The notes beneath the pieces are model-generated. The model made no database searches. It saw only the letters and a program-made list of their open reading frames with translations, and was not told the DNA's origin. Positions 9,906 to 21,127 of a stretch of DNA of 64,000 bases are shown here, in pieces. Position numbers and translations under genes: made by a program. Positions within the stretch are counted from its first letter, which is position 1. The number at the start of each line of letters is the position of its first letter. This stretch comes from Anthopleura xanthogrammica (taxonomy: Eukaryota > Cnidaria > Anthozoa > Actiniaria > Actiniidae), in the NCBI GenBank assembly GCA_964019055.1, contig OZ025223.1, positions 8,405,763 through 8,469,762 on the forward strand. Reading direction: 5' to 3'.

Positions 9906-11540
9906 TGCTTTATTTGTTTGCATATATGAATTGCTTGGTAGCTGTATAGGTTGTAATATACCTCTAGATCGTTAACAATTTTTAAGCTCAGAAATCAATG
10001 AGAAATTTCCACTTGTGTCACATTTGATGATGTGTCTTCTCAAGCATGTTAAGGTATGGGTCCTCTGCGTAATCAGCATAAAATCTGTATCTTCTTGTGA
10101 CTTGAAACATGATAAAAATATTTGAAGGTAAAGATTTGCAAGGTGCTTCAGTCCAATGATTTCTTGAAAATGTCATTGTCAAAAACCCATAAGTGTGAGC
10201 CATATGGCTCATTTTGAAAAATTCAATTGAAAATGGGCCGACCATATACTATTCGCACCATAACGACCAATGTTCCATATCAAACTTTTTTCATGGAGAT
10301 ATTTGATTTCTACCCGTAATGGTTGACTCCCATGTTCGGTTAAGGGGATAATGTCGCATTGCCAGAAATATCGGACTTGGTCAGCGGTGTTATGCATGAA
10401 TGATAAAAAAGTGTTGTTGTAGTAAAAAGAACAACTAACATGATCTTAAAAGACATATCTATAGTTAATGGAGGTTGTTAGACAAAAATATGTTACAAAA
10501 TAGGCACTTCGCAATAAAAGGAAAAGTTTTGTTGAAAAGTTCTGCCACAGGAAGCCCAAGAGTCTTTCAACCAGCTTTAATGACGAAATCAAGTATTTGG
10601 GCTTTCTGATTGTATCCCAGCATTCAATTAGAGCTGCAATAAGCAACATGGTGGCGAAGCGAGTGATTTGATGTGTTTTGGTTCTTTTCTTTGTGATTTC
10701 TTGCAATTTTTACGAGCTATCATGGCGACGAGTCGCCTAAAATATAAGCAAACTTCGTTCTTCGTGGGAAGCATTTCAACAAGGCATATTGTACAGTTTA
10801 AAGCAGTTTTGAAGGGATTTAACACTCGTTAACCCATACCGAGGCGGAGCTCGTGACTTCGTGAATTATTTTGACTTTGATTTCGACGATTTTGTACCCG
10901 AGTCTCGCCATCTTTATAGACGATGTATGGAATATAGAGCTTCCAAAGGTAAGCAGCTAGGGAAGGAAGACAATTTCGATTCAATCTTAGATTCCACTTC
11001 AATTTAGTAGCTTTTTGGGTAGGTTATTAATATCGAGGTAGAGCTAGAGCTAATGTAACTCCTATTTGCTGCAAGACAGGAAAGTTTTATATTCTCCATA
11101 CATTTTCTATAAGACTCGGCGGCCATTTTGAAACTCGAAGTACACCATTGCGCATGTGCATGGAGGCTCATGTCCGATATTTCTGGCAATGGCGTGACCA
11201 AGTCATTATATTGATTAGCATTTATCTTATTCAATTTTTTCGTCACTGCGCTGAAAAGGGAATCCATTGGAGAGGGTTTTAAATTGACATATTTAGCCTT
11301 AACAATTTAAAGAAAAAAGGTTGAAATTAAATGTCATAAACTCGGCTGATTTTGTTACGTGACCAACTGAACTCAAAAATACCACATGTAAAATGTCATA
11401 GAACCGAATACAGCAGTTTCGCATTCGATTGAAACCGCTGTTTTTGAGGACCACGGACTCATTTACACAGTCTTAGCCTCGTTTATAAGTCAGCTATTCA
11501 TAGACACCAATAAAAGTCCGTGGGATTGGTATTATACAAC

Positions 11541-12786
11541 TTATAGTACACTCGACAAAATTACTTATTCTGATTGGTCTAGAGGAGTACAATTAGAGCG
11601 TTAATTGGTACTCCGCGGGAGTACCAATTAGGTCGCTATGGAAACACGGCCAAAAGCGGCAAATTTCCCCAGTGAAATGAGTGAAATTCCCAAAAAAGTA
11701 AGTGTTTTATAGATTAAAATGGAAAAATTTCAGAAAACTGTTCAATACACACATAGGAAGGCCTCAAATTATGATTTATAACTAGACAAATTCAAGACCT
11801 AATAAATCATGTTTTGTAGTAGAAAGTCGTTTTTTCTTTCTAGTTTTCGCCAAACAATTTGAGTTGGAGTTTTGAATGTTCTCGTTTTACTACCTGTTGT
11901 CTTCTGTGGTCTTCTCGAAATATAAATTCAACACCACAACTACAATAATTGTACAATATGTAGAAAACAGCTAACAATAGTTTTAAAGCAAAATTCTTTC
12001 AGTTTAGCGAAAAAACACAGCGAGTAGAGGCTCGATTTTTGTTTTGAAAATAGTTAAGATCAAATCTTACCGGCAAACTGTCGAGTAGTTGTAGAGGAAA
12101 CCTTGTAGAGAGACGAATTCAGCTATTTATCACAAGTTAATTGATCCTAAGTTATCAATCCAGTCTTGAAATAATAAAATCTTCAGATAATTCACCATTC
12201 AAAGAAAATAGCAGCGAAATTCTTCAAGCTACAGGAGGGAATAATATCCAAAGCACATGGTCTGATCACTGGCGACTCGTTCACGGCAAGCTGTACTTCA
12301 AAACTTTTAACTTGAACGACATATTTGTCGCTTTTATCCCTTTTGATGTTGTCCAGCTAACTTGTTTTCAAAGAAAGTATTTTTGAAATTGTGTTTTTTG
12401 CAGTTATTAGCAAATGCTAAGAGGAAAAAAACTTATATTAGCGAACTGTAAACTCTCAACTTTAGCTTAGTTTTCACACAGTACGTTTTCAAAGAAAAGT
12501 CGCTTCTTGATTCGCTGTTTAGCTGTCAGTACTGTCATTCAATAGTTGTAAACATGCATTAAAATGGCTTTTTACTTGAGATGTAAAATTATTTTCTAGT
12601 ATTTTGTAGTTCAAATCATACATAAAATACTAATCTAAAAAGGTTTTACAGCAACGTTAACACTTTCTATGCTGAAGTGTTCTTGACTTAGCGTTCTTGG
12701 AGAAGGGTCAGTTATAGCAAAGGCAATGAAGATGAATGAATACCTTCGCTTCGCATGTTTTATAAAATTTTGTCGAGTGAACTATA
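11541..12786. mobile_element. Possible 1.25-kb element with 22-bp inverted ends
   Basis: TTATAGTACACTCGACAAAA at 11541 is mirrored, with one mismatch, by TTTTGTCGAGTGAACTATAA ending at 12786. A 25-bp palindrome (ATTGGTACTCC/GGAGTACCAAT) sits near the left end at 11612-11636. No transposase frame is visible. The target duplication is unclear, so this is only a candidate. Confidence 0.4.
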
Positions 12787-12792
12787 AATAAA

Positions 12793-12954
12793 AAATCGCA
12801 CGACCTTCTCGTACAATTTGGAATTAATAGGCACTCGTAATGTTTTGAAAGTTCTTTAATTGCACTCGCCTAAAGGCTCGTGCAATTACAAGAACTTTCA
12901 AAACATTACTCGTACCTATTAATTTCCAAATTGTACTCGAGGTCGTGCGATTTC
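12793..12954. mobile_element. 162-bp near-perfect hairpin (foldback MITE)
   Basis: The left arm, starting AAATCGCACGACCTT, pairs with the right arm, ending AGGTCGTGCGATTT. The arms are about 78 bp around a four-base centre near GGCTCGTG. Only a few mismatches separate the arms, which implies recent origin or gene conversion. Confidence 0.65.
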
Positions 12955-13722
12955 CTATACTTACACATTCTTTACATTACAGTTGGCTGTACAATTATCT
13001 ATAACCTTAGCAGCGGGTGTTACTAATCCAAGTAACGGAGTAATGAGTAACGAGTAATAGAGTAATGGAAAAACGAGTAATAGCCAAATTTTGCCACATA
13101 GAAATCTTTAAAAGCGGGTAATGGAGAATTCGAAAAACGAGTAATGACCAATTTCCTTGTAAGTAAAATCCGTATAAACAAATCATGAATGCTCCATTTT
13201 GTTCGCTTGTTGATTGAACGGAAATGTCTGAAAAAAAAGGCTGCATGTGTTATTATCTGTGTTGTCTTCGTCGCAAATATGGAGTGCCCTGTATTCTAAG
13301 AGTGAGCAAAAGTATAGCTTTATTTATCATGAATCCTTTATTTACTGGGCTGTCGTGAGTACTTGAGACCTTTAATACGACATTGAGTTTTCATGTTGTT
13401 CAAATAGATGAACTGCCAACTGAGCTATTTGGTAAAATCATTGTAAAACATAGGTTTCATATATTTAGCACAATAGCATCAATTGAAGTTAGCCTGATTT
13501 TTAGTGGCTCATTCGTAGTTCACTTTTGGACTTAGCTTTGGCTTCTGTTCGAGGCTAGACAGGGTTCAGCTTAACTCGCATGAAACCGAAACAGCTACCT
13601 GACAACGAACGCTTCTGCTTGTCTAGAAAAATGAATATTGGGCTGTTTCGCAGACCGTCTTCACAAGAGTTAAAATCGGAGTTAATTCTGAGTTAATTCT
13701 GAGTTAAGAGTTAATTCTGCCG

Positions 13723-13790
13723 GACGAACAAGGAATAACATATCGTCTCAACCCTCATGAACACATCTAGTTTGGTCCAGTCTTTGCTTG
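13723..13790 (+). promoter_or_regulatory. Candidate noncoding first exon of TPR-CHAT copy 3
   Basis: The block from GACGAACAAGGAATAACA to ...TTTGCTTG|GTAAGTATA ends in an excellent donor site and is conserved with 32858-32926 upstream of copy 4, where the donor is ...TGTTTG|GTAAGTATA. Homology between the two spacers begins at this block. Paired with the conserved acceptors at 21085 and 35211, it would give 5'UTR introns of about 7.3 and 2.3 kb. No transcript evidence is available. The transcription start is unknown. Confidence 0.45.
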
Positions 13791-15003
13791 GTAAGTATAA
13801 GTGATAAGGAATATGTTGAATGACATTTGATTTGGTGTTTAGTGGGTATCAAAGTCTTAGACGAATGTGACACGTCACAAGAACAAGAAATTATCTACCA
13901 ACACCGTCCACTTCGATAACTTTCAAGTCTATTTTACACACAAAAGAATTTATTTTTATTGATAAGACTGACTTCATTGTTTTAAAGAAAACTTATCTTG
14001 TAATTTTTAATGATAATTTTTGGTAATTTAATAACTTTCCTGTTGCTTTGCTGTCTGTTGTTCCGTTTTCAACTATGAAATTATGCGATGGAACCTACTT
14101 ACTCGGATCACGGGCACCCGAGTCCTCAGTATTCGAGTCCATATTCTAGCTGTCTAAATAACGAGCGTAGAGAAATAATATTATTTCTTGGGGAACATCG
14201 AAGTTTATTACACATTTAGGGTCGATATCCGCGGACTCGCTTGTTCGCGATATGATACGGAAACTCGTGGATAAAAACGATATCAAGCTCTTAAGAGCAA
14301 GTGTCTATAAATCTCGCGTTCGGGGTCTTCTAAAATTTCGCCATTTGAATAGAAATAAAATTTTATTTCACATTTAGCAAGTAGAAACAATGCTCTTTCA
14401 CTTGGATACAGTTTCAGAGCATCTAGTCATATGCCAGTGTGAGATTTTGGCCTTTAAAGTTAGTTAATATTTACGTATGATAAATGACCGAAAAATAGTT
14501 GATATTCAAAAATCTCAAAAATATTCATTTTGCAAGGTATTGAAACAAAACTCACTGAGATTATTTGATAACATGTGTTCTCTTCATAAATGCTATTTTT
14601 GTCGCCATTGTTTTTGTGGTTTCTTCTGAAATTTGCTCGATGTACGATATGGTAATGAGCTCTGAAACCCGCTTAAAAACGGCCCAACAGAAAAATATTT
14701 TTTTCTCCCAAAATAATAATCGGAATGAGTTCAAAATTAGACCAATAGTTATAGCTTATCTATACCTACAAACTGACAAAGTTTGGGGGATTTCGATTTT
14801 TCACATTTTGCACCACTCCAGGCGAGATTTACAGACACTTACTCTTAACATGTGATAATCTCTATATATTATACGTTAAGTTATTTGAGACCCAAAAAAT
14901 TCACGAGTACTGAAAACTGATATCAAACCGAGTTGATATCAGCTATTCTAGTAGTCTTTCGAGACAATGTGTGTTTCATGGACAGTTTGAGTATTGACTC
15001 GAA

Positions 15004-17421
15004 CAGTCCGGATTATAGTAACATATGGCGAGATTTGTGACGTCACGGCCTATTGTTTACGGTAAACCTCGGGTTGAGTGTTTTGGTTTGTCATGCTCTT
15101 AGACTTTGTTTTCACTTTATAAATTACAAGATAGTTTTTAATATGCCTTTTAATAGACTCTTCTAGTTCTAATCGTATAGCCAACTTCACCAGTAAGTCT
15201 TAACTTTTCATTTCAGTAGAGTTATGTTCCTCTCTATACGGCGATGGCGTTACTGAGTCGAGTTAATTGAGTTTAGCAGTCAACTACTGTGGCTTGTGTA
15301 TTTATTTGTGCGCAGATCGCTTTATGAATTATTGTGAAATTTATGTGATATCTTGAAAACTCAGTATTAGATCTTCATAATTGCAAATGACTAGATATTA
15401 CAGCGGAATTGTTCTTCTTGCCAAATACAACATAAGTCTTACTTTATACAGTTAAGAGAAGATGTCAGCAAAAATCGAACAAAATCAAAATTTGCCGGCA
15501 ACAGTCAAAAATTCGATTTCGCTCATATTTTGGTATTAGGTAGGCCTTTATGCGAGATATATCATGGTATGTTTCATTTATCGAAATATGGCTTCATTTC
15601 CGAGAAAAACGAGAAAAACGAATTTGTCAATAATTGACCCTTTGAGAGAGCCAAAATATACTGCAACTTTGGGGGCCTCGCGTGCCTTTGCAAAAATATC
15701 TACATGTTTAATTCTTAAACAACTGTCTTATATGATGTTTTAACTTTAAAAAGCTGAAATTTCATTGTCTTCCAATAAATTTATAACGGTGAAAAAAATT
15801 TATTTACCAGGGTACTTTGACGCCTTGTGAAAAGTAACGAATTTTCAAAAAATGTTTTCACCGTGTGCTAAATAAAATAAAAGACCGATATTAATAAAAT
15901 AAAAAGTCGAAATAATATTCTAACCGTGACTAAAAGCTTTTTTGGGGGTTTTTATTCTGCGACGAGAAATAAAAATTTAAAGTTGGAGAAATTTCAAAGA
16001 ACGGCGGCCGGTGCGCTCAATCAAATGAATTTAAAAATTACCTAAAAGAACAAAATATCGTAAGATAGCAAAGTACCACCTCAAGCTACTGCAGTAACAA
16101 TACATGGTGTGGATTAATACAATTGAAATTAGCTCTAAGAAAGATGCAATTTTTCTAGATAAGAGTCGAAGCGGGTTCTTTTACAAATAGCCGTTGCGTG
16201 ACCATAAGTGTGACCAAGGAGTCGGGAGACGCGGCATTCTACAAAGAATTAGGTGTTGCCTTTGATAACGCCGAGTCACGAATGTACATGTCACGTTCGC
16301 ATTTATTAAAGGGAAAACCTACTGGAAATATCCTTCTACGTTTCAGCTTTTATAGAAGTAGGCTTTACTGGACCAACAAGGATTTTTACGGACAGTAATT
16401 ATGAACCTATACGCTTTAAGAAGAAAGAAATAAAAAGAAAAAATGTGTTTACCACGGGCTGTTAGATAAATTTTAAAACAGTCAACATTAAAAGTCTCGC
16501 CAAGTATAACAAATTTCTCCAACTTTAAATTTTTATTTCTCGTCGCAGAATAAAAAAACCCAAAAAAGCTTTTAGTCACGGTTAGAATATTATTTCGACT
16601 TTTCATTTTCTTAATATCGGTCTTTTATTTTATTTAGCACACGGTGAAAACATTTTTTGAAAATTCGTTACTTTTCACAAGGCGTCAAAGTACCCTGGTA
16701 AATAAATTTTTTTCACCGTTATAAATTTATTGGAAGACAATGAAATTTCAGCTTTTTAAAGTTAAAACATCATATAAGACAGTTGTTTAAGAATTAAACA
16801 TGTAGATATTTTTGCAAAGGCACGCGAGCCCCCCGAATTTGCAGTATATTTTGGCTCTCTCAAAGGGTCAATTATTGACAAATTCGTTTTTCTCGTTTTT
16901 CTCGAAAATGAAGCCATATTTCGACAAATGAAACATACCAGGATATATCTCGCATATAGACCTACCTAATACCAAAATATGAGCGAAATCGAATTTTTGA
17001 CTGTTGCCGGCGTATGTTCGATTTTTGCTGACATCCCCTCTTAAAAGGTTGATCGCGAAGTTTCCCACTGAAACCGCTACTTTGAACAGCAATGTACTCT
17101 ACCATAAAGCTTGTCACACACGATTTATACATCCGAACATACATCCTAATGGTCCAATGGCAACACTCATTTTCTAAAAGTGTAGTAATAAAAAGTCCAG
17201 TTCAATATTTCGCTTGCGATTCAGTTTTATCTAAACCTCGCAAAGTCTTTTAGGATCTCGACCGCCACATTCAATGTTTTGATTCTGCTTGAGTTTGTGA
17301 CGTTTTGCAGTTAAGTTTTGATAATAATGTGACGTTTTGCTGACGTACTGCGAAATCCCGGTACGTGATTGGCCAGATTACTAATTAGAAATCTCGCCAT
17401 ATGTTACTATAATCCGGACTG
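15004..17421. mobile_element. 2.4-kb foldback transposon with about 0.95-kb inverted arms
   Basis: The left arm (15004 to about 15975) and right arm (about 16500 to 17421) are inverted copies. Examples are ATGGCGAGATTT at 15025 against AAATCTCGCCAT at 17390, and the stretch at 15463-15700 against 16800-17040. Ends are CAGTCCGGATTATAGTAAC and its complement. TCGAA flanks both sides (14999-15003 and 17422-17426). The paralogous spacer at about 33475-33515 reads GACTCGAATACTG with no insert. A 3-bp reading (CGA, with ends ACAGTCC) is also possible. The 0.5-kb centre has only a 66-codon frame (16198-16398) with no recognisable transposase, so the element is nonautonomous. Confidence 0.85.
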
Positions 17422-17426
17422 TCGAA

Positions 17427-18930
17427 TACTGAGGACTCTGGTACCCGTGTAGTGATTTATGACTGACAGTGATTGTAACTTTTCTCTCTAGACGCCAATT
17501 AGCCAGCAATGGTTATGTTTGGATTCACTGATATTCAGTAAATTTCAAGAGAAGTTGACATTTGAGAGGTAAGAAAATTGATATCTTTAGACTTCCGGTT
17601 ATGAGATTCCGAGGTTGCAAGTTATATGCATTTAGAGATGGCGTTACAGAAATGTGCTAGATCGACTGCTTTTAACTTGTGTCACTCACTCATTCGCTCA
17701 CTATAGCGTTAGCTGATCGATATTGAAACGATTGTCAGTTGTACAAGTCTTCTACGGGCGATATTTTTATTCTTAGTCGTATTAAATCATCTGCTTACGA
17801 AATACGAAAGCTGGTCGAATCTCTCTTACATACATTATATCATGACCTAAGAAATTTCTGCAATTTCATTGACTGAGAGCAGTGGTATTTCAGCGTAATG
17901 CCGGAAATACCTACTTTTCTGATTGGATAGAAAACAAAAGACTTAATTCTTATCGTCCAATCAGCGCGGATTCCCATAAATGTTTATGTAGGAAAGATAA
18001 AATTTGAATAACTTCAGCAGTCCGTCATCTTTGTCTGGTCGGAAAATCGTCGCTTTTCTTAAATTTAAAGTGTTTAGGAAAATGAAACCACTGTAAACGT
18101 CAGTAAGTGATAGATAAAACATGAGTGGGAGACCTTTATGGAGATTTAAAATGGCGAGCCTTTTTAGCCCCATAAAGGCCGGACGCGAATGTTTTATTTC
18201 ACTTATCAAAGGTTTAGGATAGTTAGGTCATGTATGACTTAAATTTTCAAGATAAAAGCACTTTTCGCCGAGAAAATCTTAGTTAAAGTTGTATGCAAAT
18301 CAGGACGAATCTCTTCCCGATTTAAAAACTCGCGATCGGTCATGGTTGTGATTTTCTATTGTGTTTGGCCTTATGAACATTAATGAAATTGATAAGAACA
18401 TTTAAAGAATCAGTTTGTGGATTTTCTAGACCAACAATAATGATTTATTACACGAAAAAGACATTCAAGAAACTCGCATACGAGTAAGACAGGGAAAACT
18501 AAAAAATTGCTTATGCCAAAATTATCGAGAAGTAAGTTCTGCATATAAAAAGCGATAGCTCTATATATCAGGGACCGCACGAGGGGAGGGGCTGGTAGGG
18601 CTATAGCCCTACTACTTTTTCCCCTTTCCCACACTAGTCTCTTATATTTTCCAATCTTAGCCCCACCACTTTCCCATACTAGTCTCTTTTATAGCCCCAC
18701 CACTTTTTAGGATGTTCTGCGGTCCATGTATATACAGCACTAGGTGAGGAGAACTCAAGGAACCGCTTACCTGCCGAGACAAACCTGTTAAATTTCTGAA
18801 CCTCACGGCATTTGCCGGATGAATGTAAAGATAATTGTTTGTTTGGTGATTGAATAAGAGATTTTCCGTTTCTTATTTACCCGTCATTGTCTTCATATTT
18901 TTGACAAATTCAGCCTTAAAAATTGCTTTA
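17427..18930. other. Spacer upstream of copy 3, continued
   Basis: Positions 17427-17690 match 33502-33755 (for example GAGGACTCTGGTACCCGTGTA and GACTTCCGGTT), again part of the duplicated block. Positions 18565-18730 contain two CCCCACCACTTT blocks between GGGACCGCA and GCGGTCC, which may be another eroded MITE. No gene is supported. Confidence 0.45.
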
Positions 18931-19169
18931 TTGCCCTATTTCACTATGACGTCACAGCTTGTTTACATGAACAAAAATAATAGAAATTTAGGCTAATTCT
19001 TCTTTCAATCGTGATATTTAGTGTAATATTTAGCTGCTCTCATTTTCCACTGTCAACTGAATGTCATTAATTTTATTTTTGGTGCAATTTTGCCCCCTCT
19101 GGCGGACCATGATCCTTAGCGTTAAAACAATAGATTGTTTTGATGTGACGTCATAGTGAAATAGGGCAA
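18931..19169. mobile_element. 239-bp MITE with TTA target duplication (PIF/Harbinger-like)
   Basis: The perfect 25-bp inverted ends begin TTGCCCTATTTCACTATGAC (18931-18955) and are mirrored at 19145-19169. Both sides are flanked by TTA (18928-18930 and 19170-19172). The paralogous spacer at about 33820-33880 continues from CAGCCTTAAAAATTG to the right flank without the element. A 3-bp TTA duplication is the hallmark of PIF/Harbinger elements. Confidence 0.8.
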
Positions 19170-21067
19170 TTAAGCTCATGGCTATTACAGGCTTTAATTA
19201 CATTGTCACGTTCGATCACGAGATGGCTCGTAGCCAGAGGATGAGTGAAGCCTATCTCAGAATGCACCGTGACATCAAATTTTCAAGATGGCGACCAGTT
19301 TTGGTTGTCGTTGATGCCAAAGAAAAATAAGATAATTTCTCTACATTCATGAAGTTCATTACATTTTTTTTTCAAATAACACAAAATATATATAAGTTAC
19401 TGAGTATCTGTGAAATTTGGAACGTGTCAGCTGAATCAAGGTCACTTATTTTGCTGTTTGTTTTGTGGTTGACTCGATACGGCAGATTTGAGTTACGTGA
19501 AATTAGCACACTATTTAACAGCTGTTTTCTTACAAACATTAAGGACAATTTTTATTCTAACAACATGTGGTTAAAAATAAATATATTAATTTTCTTAAAA
19601 TATAAATCTGACCCAAAGTGACCCAGGTTTTAAAGACAATATTTGATATTTTAGAAAGGTGCTTTATAAGCTTACGCTTCAAAAATTCAAGTGTCAGATG
19701 TTGTACACAAAATGCTTATTTCGTAGGACTGATATGAGTTTTTATCGTTTTGATACCATAATATTTTAGTTTAAGGATTAGTAAATACAACTTATCCGTA
19801 TATTAGATATTAAACTGAATAAGGCGAATTATAAGCGTTGTTGAACATGACGAGTCCATCGAACAGTCGTCGTCACTCGTGTGGAACCAGAGCAACACGC
19901 GTCTCTCTCTAAATTTATCTAGATAACTAACGTGAATCAGTCTTAAAAAAAACAACTTAAGCTCCTCCCAGACTGGGTATAGAAGCAGAAAAATTGTCTT
20001 TCGATACACACAAATTGTCTTTGATCTTCACTCAGAGCCGGCTAGAACAAAGTGATGACATCACGAAAAAGTGATAATAAACTATCAAACGCAATGCATT
20101 CTGGGACAGGCTTCTCTCCTCTGGCTCGTAGCTTCTTGCATGAAATATAATGATATATAATATCAATTATGAAGAAATAACAAATTTAATGAACATTAAA
20201 AACCGGTTACAAAAGATGTATATATAATAAAGGCACTGACAACCCGTCTCCAAAACATATATGAAGATTGTTTAATACTTTGTAATCAGTATTACGTAAT
20301 TAATAATATACATGAAAAAATAACTCGAATTTGATTGGCTTAGAGCAGTGCAGTTCGAGTGTAACACAGTGCAAAAATCTGTAACACAGTGCAAAAAAGT
20401 GTAACACAGTGCAAATTACATTTTCCGAAAACGGTCTTGAAACCAAACTTTTTTGATTCTGCTGTTGTTAACATTAAGCATCAAGACTACATGCATTTTC
20501 CAATCGTGAAGGAAGAATAAGAGGAATATATGGCGATTTAAAGTTTAGATACATTTCCAGACTCGGAACAATTTAGACACTGATTTTCATTTGATATTGC
20601 CAAATGGCATAGGCTAGAGTACAAACAGTATATCCGTGAAACATTAGTTATACTAAATAGTGCAATTTTGTAAAAATTCTATTGTTTTCTATTGTTTAAT
20701 TAGCACTATTTTGTACTATTTAGTAATTTGTATTTCACGGATATATTGTTTGTACTCTAACAGATTATTGTAGTTATTTTCTCTGTTAAAGCGATCGGAG
20801 GATATGAACGGACTCATTTTCTTGAAAGGGTTTAATGAACTCGAAACCATATGATTACCTATACTTACAAAGTAATGTACTAAAAACAATCCATTTTACA
20901 TCTAGATGGGCATTTCTTTTGTACAGTGCTGTTTACCAACATTGCTTAGCTCCAAATTATTGGTTTTATCTTTCTAACTGTTCTAATTAAGAATGAACTT
21001 TAAAATGTATCCCTAAATTACAACTTTTTTATCTCAATGGTATTCTATCTTTCCGTACACAAAGAGT
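19170..21067. other. Spacer directly upstream of copy 3
   Basis: Positions 20150-20250 match 34205-34310 before copy 4 (CATTAAAAACCGGTTACAAA). Positions 20361-20416 are three 20-bp copies of GTAACACAGTGCAAAAAAGT. The remainder is AT-rich with no coding frame that I trust. A MITE lies at 20615-20759. Confidence 0.5.
20615..20759. mobile_element. 145-bp hairpin MITE
   Basis: TAGAGTACAAACAGTATATC at the left pairs with GATATATTGTTTGTACTCTA at the right. TA dinucleotides sit at both extremes, which would fit a TA-targeting element. Confidence 0.55.
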
Positions 21068-21127
21068 CTTCTTTTTTCTTTTCAGAAAACAAGAACTCCC
21101 TGATAAAGTCAAAACGAATCTTTCAAA

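Larger units (their letters stand above)
9906..14998. other. Transposon-rich spacer between copies 2 and 3
   Basis: No protein gene is supported. Against the copy-3 downstream flank, homology stops near 9960 and resumes near 12985 (ATAACCTTAGCAGC; also 13505-13600 against 31455-31540), which suggests about 3 kb of inserted DNA. Inside it are a 20-bp inverted pair (TTGCCAGAAATATCGGAC, 10359-10376 and 11172-11189), a larger candidate element at 11541-12786 and a hairpin at 12793-12954. Positions 13669-13720 hold short GAGTTAATTCT tandem copies. From 13723 onward the sequence is the duplicated upstream block of copy 3. Confidence 0.55.

Noticed and set aside
16198..16398. Small frame in the centre of the 2.4-kb foldback element as a transposase
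   Set aside because: Only 66 codons, with no catalytic motif recognisable. The element is better seen as nonautonomous.
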